Of a stretch of 7,338 nt of DNA, positions 1-6,559 are shown in pieces (position 1 is the first letter of the stretch; each line of letters opens with the position of its first letter). Below the pieces are notes generated by a model that saw only the letters and a list, made by a program, of their open reading frames with translations, ran no database searches and had not been told where the DNA came from. The translations under genes were made by a program, and so were the position numbers. This DNA is from Flavobacteriales bacterium (lineage in GTDB: Bacteria; Bacteroidota; Bacteroidia; Flavobacteriales; Flavobacteriaceae), in assembly GCA_002705485.1 (NCBI GenBank), contig PAGT01000025.1:7458-14795 (forward strand), in the 5' to 3' direction.

Positions 1-1941
1 ATTTCTGCATCTCTTATCCCATTTTTAGAGCATGATGATGCTAATAGAGCGTTGATGGGTTCAAACATGATGCGACAGTCAGTCCCACTTTTAAGACCTG
101 AGTCACCAATAGTTGGTACCGGATTAGAAAGACAGGTAGCGTCTGACTCCAGAGTTTTAATTAATGCTGATTACAACGGTAAAGTTATTTATGTTGATTC
201 CCAAAAAATAACAATTAAATATATATTAAATGAGGAACAAAAATTAACTAGTTTCGATAATGACGAAAAAACATATTCACTAGTTAAGTTCCGAAAAACA
301 AATCAAGGTACTTGCATAAATTTGAAACCTATTGTTGAAAAAGGAGATAGTGTTACTAAGGGACAAGTTTTATGTGAGGGTTATGCAACTCAAAAAGGTG
401 AACTTGCATTGGGTAGAAATCTGAAAGTTGCATTTATGCCCTGGAAAGGATATAATTTTGAAGATGCAATTGTTATTTCTGAAAAAGTTGTAAGAGATGA
501 TGTTTTTACTTCTCTACACATTGATGAATATTCATTGGATGTAAGAGACACTAAATTAGGAATGGAGGAACTAACAAATGACATTCCGAATGTAAGTGAG
601 GAAGCAACTGCAAACCTCGACGAAAATGGAATGATAAGAGTAGGTGCTGAAGTTCATCCAGGCGATATTTTGATTGGAAAAATTACTCCAAAAGGAGAAT
701 CAGACCCAACTCCAGAAGAAAAACTTTTAAGAGCAATTTTTGGTGATAAGGCAGGTGATGTTAAAGATGCTTCACTAAAAGCTCCTCCATCTCTTAACGG
801 AGTAGTAGTTGATAAAAAACTATTTGTTCGTCCAATTAAAGACAAAAGGAAAAGAAGTGAGGATAAGGAACTTTTATCTGAATTAGAGGTTAGGTATGAA
901 AAAAAATATTCTGAGCTTAAAAATAAATTGATTGAGAAGTTATATACCATTTTAAATGGAAAAACATGTCAGGGGATCTATAATGATCTTGGTGAGGAAA
1001 TTTTACCTAAGGGAAAAAAGTATTCTCAAAAAATGCTTAATCAGGTTGATGAGTTTACTCACCTGGTTAGTGGCCAATGGTCAATTGACAAAAAAATTAA
1101 TGATTTAGTCATTACCCTACTTCACAACTACAAAATCAAAGAAAATGATCTTCAAGGAATGCATAGAAGAGAAAAGTTTACAATTTCTGTCGGTGATGAA
1201 CTGCCGGCTGGAATACTAAAGCTAGCTAAAATATACATTGCTAAGAAAAGAAAATTAAAAGTCGGAGATAAAATGGCTGGTAGACATGGTAATAAAGGTA
1301 TTGTAGCTAGAATTGTTCGTCAAGAAGATATGCCTTTTCTCGAAGATGGAACACCTGTTGATATTGTTCTTAATCCGCTGGGAGTACCATCAAGAATGAA
1401 TATTGGTCAAATATATGAGACCGTTATGGGATGGGCTGGATTAAAGCTTGGTAGAAAATTTTCTACTCCTATTTTTGATGGAGCAACACTGGATGAAATA
1501 AACAAACTAACTGAAGAGGCTGATCTTCCAAAATTTGGACACACATATCTTTACGATGGAGGAACTGGTGAAAGATTTGACCAACCTGCAACAGTAGGGG
1601 TAATTTATATGCTCAAATTGGGACATATGGTTGACGATAAAATGCATTCACGTTCAATAGGTCCATATTCATTAATAACTCAACAACCACTTGGTGGTAA
1701 AGCCCAATTTGGTGGTCAAAGGTTTGGAGAAATGGAAGTTTGGGCATTAGAAGCTTACGGTGCTTCAAGTACTTTACAAGAAATTTTAACTATAAAATCT
1801 GATGATGTGCAAGGTAGGGCTAAGGCTTATGAATCCATAGTAAAAGGTGAAGTGATGCCTAACCCAGGATTACCAGAGTCTTTCAATGTTTTAATGCATG
1901 AATTAAAAGGATTAGGTTTAGATATTAGATTAGAAGAATAA
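1..1941 (+). CDS. rpoB: RNA polymerase beta subunit, C-terminal half (5' truncated by window edge)
   Basis: This encodes the C-terminal 646 residues of the beta subunit of DNA-dependent RNA polymerase, which forms the active-site cleft with beta'. The frame is open from base 1 and reads straight into the conserved segment PFLEHDDANRALMGSNM, aligning near E. coli residue 663, so the gene continues off the left edge and its real start is not here. Landmarks, numbered from the first codon: NFEDA around residues 152-156 with the acidic pair E154/D155 (E. coli E813/D814); GDKMAGRHGNKG at 422-433 with the active-site lysines K424 and K432 (E. coli K1065/K1073); DDKMHSRS with H549 (E. coli H1237); and the C-terminal clamp-anchoring segment with QQPLGGKAQFGGQRFGEME. 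The lysine- and glutamate-rich stretch between about residues 275 and 400 occupies the place of the E. coli SI2 insertion and is slightly longer than in E. coli. The gene ends in TAA, with rpoC following after 11 bases. Identification is certain from these motifs. The main rifampicin cluster lies upstream of the window. Confidence 0.98.
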   Translation: MSASLIPFLEHDDANRALMGSNMMRQSVPLLRPESPIVGTGLERQVASDSRVLINADYNGKVIYVDSQKITIKYILNEEQKLTSFDNDEKTYSLVKFRKTNQGTCINLKPIVEKGDSVTKGQVLCEGYATQKGELALGRNLKVAFMPWKGYNFEDAIVISEKVVRDDVFTSLHIDEYSLDVRDTKLGMEELTNDIPNVSEEATANLDENGMIRVGAEVHPGDILIGKITPKGESDPTPEEKLLRAIFGDKAGDVKDASLKAPPSLNGVVVDKKLFVRPIKDKRKRSEDKELLSELEVRYEKKYSELKNKLIEKLYTILNGKTCQGIYNDLGEEILPKGKKYSQKMLNQVDEFTHLVSGQWSIDKKINDLVITLLHNYKIKENDLQGMHRREKFTISVGDELPAGILKLAKIYIAKKRKLKVGDKMAGRHGNKGIVARIVRQEDMPFLEDGTPVDIVLNPLGVPSRMNIGQIYETVMGWAGLKLGRKFSTPIFDGATLDEINKLTEEADLPKFGHTYLYDGGTGERFDQPATVGVIYMLKLGHMVDDKMHSRSIGPYSLITQQPLGGKAQFGGQRFGEMEVWALEAYGASSTLQEILTIKSDDVQGRAKAYESIVKGEVMPNPGLPESFNVLMHELKGLGLDIRLEE

Positions 1942-1952
1942 AAAAAAAAAAT
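1940..1952 (+). promoter_or_regulatory. A-tract leader of rpoC, no Shine-Dalgarno
   Basis: Twelve consecutive A (1940-1951), beginning inside the rpoB TAA, and one T separate rpoB from the rpoC ATG at 1953. No GGAGG-like motif lies in the 20 bases upstream. Bacteroidota commonly initiate without Shine-Dalgarno pairing and favour A-rich sequence just upstream of the start, so this tract probably acts as the initiation region. The gap is too short for a promoter or terminator, so rpoC is expected to be cotranscribed with rpoB. Confidence 0.6.
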
Positions 1953-4900
1953 ATGTCAAGAAAAATTGAAATTAATAAATCTCAAAAGTTTTCCAAGATT
2001 TCCATTGGACTAGCTTCTCCTGAAACAATTTTGGCTGCTTCCAGGGGTGAAATTTTAAAACCTGAAACAATTAATTATCGAACGCACAAGCCTGAAAGAG
2101 ACGGATTGTTTTGTGAGAGAATTTTTGGACCTGTTAAAGATTACGAGTGTGCTTGTGGAAAGTATAAAAGAATTCGATATAAGGGCATAATATGCGACAG
2201 ATGTGGTGTAGAGGTGACAGAAAAAAAAGTAAGAAGAGACAGAGTGGGACATATTAACTTAGTCGTTCCTGTAGCACATATTTGGTATTTCAGATCACTT
2301 CCTAATAAAATAGGTTATTTACTTGGATTACCCTCTAAAAAGCTTGATATGATTATATATTACGAAAGATATGTCATTATTCAACCAGGTTTAGCGGTCA
2401 ATCAAGATGGAGAACCCGTCCAAAGAATGGATTTTTTGACTGAGGAAGAATATATCAATATATTAGAAAGTTTACCAAACGAAAATCAATTTTTGGACGA
2501 TGAAGATCCAAATAAATTTATAGCCAAAATGGGAGCTGAATGTTTAATTGAGTTGCTGTCTAGAATTGACTTAAATGAGCTCTCTTACGAGCTAAGACAC
2601 AAAGCTAATACAGAATCTTCTAAGCAAAGAAAAATGGAGGCTTTAAAAAGATTACAAGTTGTTGAATCTTTTAAAGAATCTAACATAAATAAAGAGAACA
2701 AACCCGAGTGGATGATTCTTAAAGCTATCCCTGTAATTCCACCGGAACTTAGGCCACTAGTCCCATTGGATGGTGGTAGATTTGCTACATCTGATTTAAA
2801 TGATCTATATAGACGTGTTATAATTAGAAATAATAGGTTGAAGAGACTTGTTGAAATCAAAGCACCTGAAGTAATTCTTAGAAATGAAAAGAGAATGCTT
2901 CAAGAATCTGTTGATTCTTTATTTGACAATACTAGAAAGTCTTCTGCTGTAAAAACTGATGCCAATCGTCCATTAAAATCATTATCTGATTCATTGAAAG
3001 GAAAACAGGGAAGATTTAGACAAAACTTACTTGGTAAAAGAGTTGATTATTCAGCAAGGTCTGTTATTGTTGGTGGTCCAGAATTAAAGCTCTATGAGTG
3101 CGGGTTACCCAAAAATATGGCTGCAGAATTATATAAACCTTTTATTATTAGAAAGTTAATAGAAAGGGGTATTGTCAAAACAGTTAAGTCTGCAAAAAAA
3201 ATAATCGATCGAAGAGAACCTTTAGTTTGGGATATATTAGAAAATGTTTTAAAAGGACATCCAGTTCTATTGAACAGAGCTCCAACTCTACACAGGCTTG
3301 GAATCCAGGCCTTTCAACCAAGTTTAATTGAAGGTAAGGCCGTGCAAGTTCACCCACTAGTTTGTACAGCTTTTAATGCTGATTTTGATGGTGATCAAAT
3401 GGCTGTTCACTTACCGTTGGGTCCTGAGGCGATTCTTGAAGCACAACTTTTAATGTTAGCATCTCATAATATACTCAACCCAGCAAATGGTTCTCCTATT
3501 ACAGTGCCATCACAAGATATGGTGTTAGGTTTATATTATATGACAAAACTTTTAAAATCAACTGATAAAGTTAAAGTCAAAGGAGAAGGATTAATATTTT
3601 ATTCATATGATGAGGTTATCATTGCATACAATGATAAAAAAGTTGATTTAAATGCTGGTATAAAAATTAGAGCTAAGGTTCATGACAAATCAAATAAGCT
3701 GGTCAATAAAATTATTGACACTACAGTAGGTAGGGTTTTGTTTAATCAAGTTGTTCCTGAAGAGGCAGGTTTCATTAATGAGGTTTTAACAAAAAAATCA
3801 TTGCGTGATATAATCGGTAACATTTTAAAAATTACTAGTGTTCCCAAAACTGCCGAATTCCTTGATAAAATAAAAGACATGGGATTCTCTTTTGCTTTCA
3901 AAGGAGGGTTATCCTTTAGCTTGGGTGATATTATTATCCCCCCTGAAAAACTTGATATGATTAATAAGGCTAATGTTGAAGTCGACTCAATAATGTCCAA
4001 CTATAATATGGGTTTGATAACTAATAATGAAAGGTATAACCAAGTCATTGATGTATGGACGTCTGCAAATGCTACCTTAACTGAACTAGCTATGAAAAGA
4101 ATTAGTGATGATCAACAAGGCTTTAATTCTGTATATATGATGTTGGATTCAGGTGCAAGAGGTTCTAAAGAACAGATTCGCCAATTAACTGGGATGAGAG
4201 GTTTAATGGCTAAGCCCAAAAAAGCAAGTTCCGGTGGAGGAGAAATTATCGAAAATCCTATTCTTTCAAATTTTAAGGAAGGTCTCTCAATTTTAGAGTA
4301 TTTTATATCCACTCACGGAGCGAGAAAAGGTCTTGCAGATACTGCATTAAAAACTGCTGACGCTGGATATTTGACCAGGAGGTTAGTTGATGTAGCCCAA
4401 GATGTTATTGTCAATATTGAAGATTGTAACACATTGAGAGGAATAACTGTCGAAGCATTAAAAAAGAATGAAGAGGTTGTCGAGACTCTTGGGGAAAGAA
4501 TTTTAGGTAGAGTGTCACTTCACGATGTATATGATCCAATTACTAATGAGATTATTGTTCACTCAGGAGAAGAAATTGATGAAACTAGAGTCGAAATAAT
4601 AGAAAATTCTCCAATAGAAAAAGTCGACGTCAGATCACCCTTGACTTGTGAAGCTTCTAAAGGAATTTGTGTTAAATGCTATGGACGTAATCTAGCAACT
4701 GGAAAAATGGTTCAAATAGGAGAAGCAGTTGGAGTTGTTGCTGCGCAATCAATTGGTGAACCAGGTACACAGTTAACTCTAAGAACATTTCACGTAGGAG
4801 GAATCGCAGGTAATATTTCTGAGGATAACAGTTTAGTTTCAAAATTTGAAGGAACGGCGGAATTAGAAGATCTGAAGACCGTTAAAGGTGAAGATTCTGA

Positions 4901-6251
4901 TGGAAAAAAGATTAATATTGTTATTTCACGGACTTGTGAATTAAAGGTTATTGATAATAAAACAGGGATAATTTTGAGTACCAATATAATTCCTTACGGG
5001 TCATCTATTTTTGTTAAAGATGGTGATAAGCTCAAAAAGGGTCAAATGGTATGTCAGTGGGATCCTTATAATGGGGTTATCATTTCTGAGTTTGGAGGTG
5101 CTATTGAGTATGAAAACATTGAACAAGGTGTTACTTATCAGGTTGAAATAGATGAGCAAACTGGTTTTAAAGAAAAAGTTATTTCAGAATCAAGAAATAA
5201 GAAAATTGTTCCAACATTATTGATTAATGACAACAAAGGAAAGAATATTAGGACATATAACTTACCTGTAGGAGCTCATTTAATGGTTAATGATGGAGAA
5301 AAAGTTAAAGAAGGAAAAATATTAGTTAAAATACCTAGAAAGTCTGCTAAATCAGGAGATATAACTGGTGGACTTCCTCGAGTTACAGAACTTTTTGAAG
5401 CTCGAAATCCATCAAATCCTGCTGTTGTGAGTGAGATTGATGGTGTTATTAACTTTGGGAAGATTAAAAGAGGAAATAGGGAGATAATAGTTGAATCAAA
5501 AAATGGCGAGATAAAAAAATATTTAGTTAAATTGTCAAACCAGATTTTAGTTCAAGAAAATGATTTTGTAAAAGCTGGTATGCCACTTTCTGATGGATCT
5601 ATAACTCCAAATGATATTTTAAATATTAAAGGCCCATCTGCAGTTCAACAATATTTAGTTAATGAGGTTCAGGAAGTTTATAGATTACAGGGCGTTAAAA
5701 TAAATGATAAACATTTTGAAGTTCTAATAAAACAGATGATGCAAAAAGTTAAAATTGAAGATTCTGGAGATACCACCTTTTTAGAAGGACAATTAATTCA
5801 CAAAAATGAATTTATAAATGAAAACGATAATTTATATAATAAAAAAATTATTGAATCAGTTGGAAGTTCCGAAAATTTAAAAGAAGGACAAGTTGTTTCA
5901 GCTAGAGAATTAAGAGATGAAAATTCTTTGCTGAAACGTGAGGATAAAGAACTTGTTGTTGCAAGAGATGCAGTCAATGCTACTGCAACACCTATTCTTC
6001 AGGGTATTACTAGAGCTTCCTTACAGACTAAGTCATTTATTTCTGCTGCATCCTTCCAGGAAACCACTAAAGTTTTAAATGAAGCTGCTGTCAATGGAAA
6101 AATAGATGCTTTAGAAGGTCTCAAGGAAAATGTAATTGTTGGACATAAAATTCCTGCAGGAACAGGTAATAGAAAATATAATGATTTGATTGTTGGGTAT
6201 ACTGACGAATATGACGAAATGATAGCGGCAAAAAAACTCAGTTTACAATGA
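1953..6251 (+). CDS. rpoC: RNA polymerase beta' subunit, complete
   Basis: This 1432-residue protein is the beta' subunit of RNA polymerase; it holds the catalytic Mg2+ and most of the DNA-binding clamp. Visible elements in order: N-terminal zinc ribbon with C66, C68, C81 and C84; switch/clamp segment GKRVDYSARSV at 361-371; catalytic loop NADFDGD at 475-481, with D477, D479 and D481 chelating Mg2+; F-loop segment SGARGSKEQIRQLTGMRG followed by a glycine-rich insertion at 756-763; bridge helix about 780-816; second zinc site C825, C899, C906 and C909; trigger loop QSIGEPGTQLTLRTFHVGG with H947 (E. coli H936). About 180 residues (roughly 954-1134), with the place and size of the E. coli SI3 insertion, interrupt the trigger loop before DITGGLPRV resumes at 1136. 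The length fits Bacteroidota beta' and no key residue is missing. The chosen ATG gives an N-terminus matching the family (FSKISIGLASPE at about 13-24). The stop overlaps the next gene's start. Confidence 0.99.
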   Translation: MSRKIEINKSQKFSKISIGLASPETILAASRGEILKPETINYRTHKPERDGLFCERIFGPVKDYECACGKYKRIRYKGIICDRCGVEVTEKKVRRDRVGHINLVVPVAHIWYFRSLPNKIGYLLGLPSKKLDMIIYYERYVIIQPGLAVNQDGEPVQRMDFLTEEEYINILESLPNENQFLDDEDPNKFIAKMGAECLIELLSRIDLNELSYELRHKANTESSKQRKMEALKRLQVVESFKESNINKENKPEWMILKAIPVIPPELRPLVPLDGGRFATSDLNDLYRRVIIRNNRLKRLVEIKAPEVILRNEKRMLQESVDSLFDNTRKSSAVKTDANRPLKSLSDSLKGKQGRFRQNLLGKRVDYSARSVIVGGPELKLYECGLPKNMAAELYKPFIIRKLIERGIVKTVKSAKKIIDRREPLVWDILENVLKGHPVLLNRAPTLHRLGIQAFQPSLIEGKAVQVHPLVCTAFNADFDGDQMAVHLPLGPEAILEAQLLMLASHNILNPANGSPITVPSQDMVLGLYYMTKLLKSTDKVKVKGEGLIFYSYDEVIIAYNDKKVDLNAGIKIRAKVHDKSNKLVNKIIDTTVGRVLFNQVVPEEAGFINEVLTKKSLRDIIGNILKITSVPKTAEFLDKIKDMGFSFAFKGGLSFSLGDIIIPPEKLDMINKANVEVDSIMSNYNMGLITNNERYNQVIDVWTSANATLTELAMKRISDDQQGFNSVYMMLDSGARGSKEQIRQLTGMRGLMAKPKKASSGGGEIIENPILSNFKEGLSILEYFISTHGARKGLADTALKTADAGYLTRRLVDVAQDVIVNIEDCNTLRGITVEALKKNEEVVETLGERILGRVSLHDVYDPITNEIIVHSGEEIDETRVEIIENSPIEKVDVRSPLTCEASKGICVKCYGRNLATGKMVQIGEAVGVVAAQSIGEPGTQLTLRTFHVGGIAGNISEDNSLVSKFEGTAELEDLKTVKGEDSDGKKINIVISRTCELKVIDNKTGIILSTNIIPYGSSIFVKDGDKLKKGQMVCQWDPYNGVIISEFGGAIEYENIEQGVTYQVEIDEQTGFKEKVISESRNKKIVPTLLINDNKGKNIRTYNLPVGAHLMVNDGEKVKEGKILVKIPRKSAKSGDITGGLPRVTELFEARNPSNPAVVSEIDGVINFGKIKRGNREIIVESKNGEIKKYLVKLSNQILVQENDFVKAGMPLSDGSITPNDILNIKGPSAVQQYLVNEVQEVYRLQGVKINDKHFEVLIKQMMQKVKIEDSGDTTFLEGQLIHKNEFINENDNLYNKKIIESVGSSENLKEGQVVSARELRDENSLLKREDKELVVARDAVNATATPILQGITRASLQTKSFISAASFQETTKVLNEAAVNGKIDALEGLKENVIVGHKIPAGTGNRKYNDLIVGYTDEYDEMIAAKKLSLQ
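6248..6251 (+). other. ATGA stop-start overlap of rpoC and the DUF3467 gene
   Basis: The rpoC stop TGA (6249-6251) and the downstream ATG (6248-6250) share ATGA. No Shine-Dalgarno motif precedes it; the only notable upstream feature is a run of seven A at 6230-6236. This layout is typical of translational coupling, in which ribosomes finishing beta' reinitiate on the small downstream gene. Coupling itself is inferred. Confidence 0.8.
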
Positions 6252-6559
6252 AAAAGGACCAAAAAAAAAATAGTATAAACCTTGAGCTTGATGAAAATTT
6301 AGCTCAAGGAACTTATTCTAATTTGGCCTTAATCAATCACTCCGTATCGGAGTTTGTTGTCGATTTCATAAATGTTATGCCTGGGGTTCCCAAGGCAAAG
6401 GTAAAGTCAAGAATTATTTTAACACCTCAACATGCCAAAAGATTTTCAAAAGCATTAAATGAAAATATACTGAGATTTGAAAAATCAAATGGTGAGATAA
6501 AGGATTTTGATAAACAACAACCGATATCTCTTAACTTTGGCCCTATTGGTGAGGCATAG
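6248..6559 (+). CDS. DUF3467 family protein, conserved partner gene of rpoC
   Basis: This is a 103-residue soluble protein with no signal peptide or membrane segment. I recognise it as DUF3467, a family of about 90-110 residues with no established function, commonly found directly after rpoC in Bacteroidota. Family features are visible: GTYSNLALINHS at residues 21-32, EFVVDF at 35-40, MPGVPKA at 44-50, SRIILTPQHAKR at 54-65, a likely amphipathic helix at about 60-80, and an end in NFGPIGEA. The first eight residues are lysine-rich and encoded partly by a ten-A run. The start is fixed by the ATGA overlap with rpoC and by the absence of a later in-frame ATG before the conserved core. Its operon position suggests a role linked to RNA polymerase assembly or transcription, but that is inference only; no catalytic motif is evident. 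Its stop TAG directly abuts the prfC stop on the other strand. Length and motifs argue for an intact gene. Confidence 0.9.
   Translation: MKKDQKKNSINLELDENLAQGTYSNLALINHSVSEFVVDFINVMPGVPKAKVKSRIILTPQHAKRFSKALNENILRFEKSNGEIKDFDKQQPISLNFGPIGEA
6261..6270 (+). repeat. Ten-A homopolymer in codons 5-8 of the DUF3467 gene
   Basis: The run reads Gln-Lys-Lys-Asn in frame. Loss of one A brings the frame to TAA at 6276-6278, and gain of one A brings it to TAG at 6271-6273, so slippage by one base in either direction ends the protein after 8-9 residues. On the opposite strand the same bases form the distal U-tract of a candidate terminator. Confidence 0.85.
6261..6309 (-). terminator. Candidate intrinsic terminator for prfC, embedded in the DUF3467 gene
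   Basis: CCTTGAGCT (6280-6288) and AGCTCAAGG (6301-6309) form a perfect 9-bp stem with five G-C pairs around a 12-base loop. Read on the - strand, the stem is followed immediately by TTTATACTATTTTTTTTTT, down to 6261, which is the layout of a rho-independent terminator. On the + strand the stem is followed by mixed sequence with no U-tract, so the signal points only toward transcription arriving from prfC. It lies about 250 bases past the prfC stop and entirely inside the coding sequence of the convergent gene. The stem and tract are seen directly; terminator activity is inferred. The same bases also encode conserved protein, so chance pairing is possible. Confidence 0.55.

Noticed and set aside
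52..54. TTG or the nearby ATG codons as a start for a 629-residue protein
   Set aside because: The same frame is open to base 1 and encodes conserved RpoB residues before this point, so these are internal codons of a gene cut by the window edge.
654..950. Antisense open frames inside rpoB and rpoC (also at 390-584, 2055-2252, 2585-2860, 3746-4000, 4112-4312, 4790-4984 and 5999-6262)
   Set aside because: They are low-complexity, serine- and leucine-rich translations opposite highly conserved polymerase codons, with no recognisable motifs; they are by-products of the coding strand.
6532..6539. TAACTTTG, matching the Bacteroidota -7 promoter pattern TAnnTTTG, with TTTTG at 6505-6509
   Set aside because: The 22-base spacing is long, it points into the antisense side of prfC, and such matches are common by chance in AT-rich DNA (another is at 452-459).
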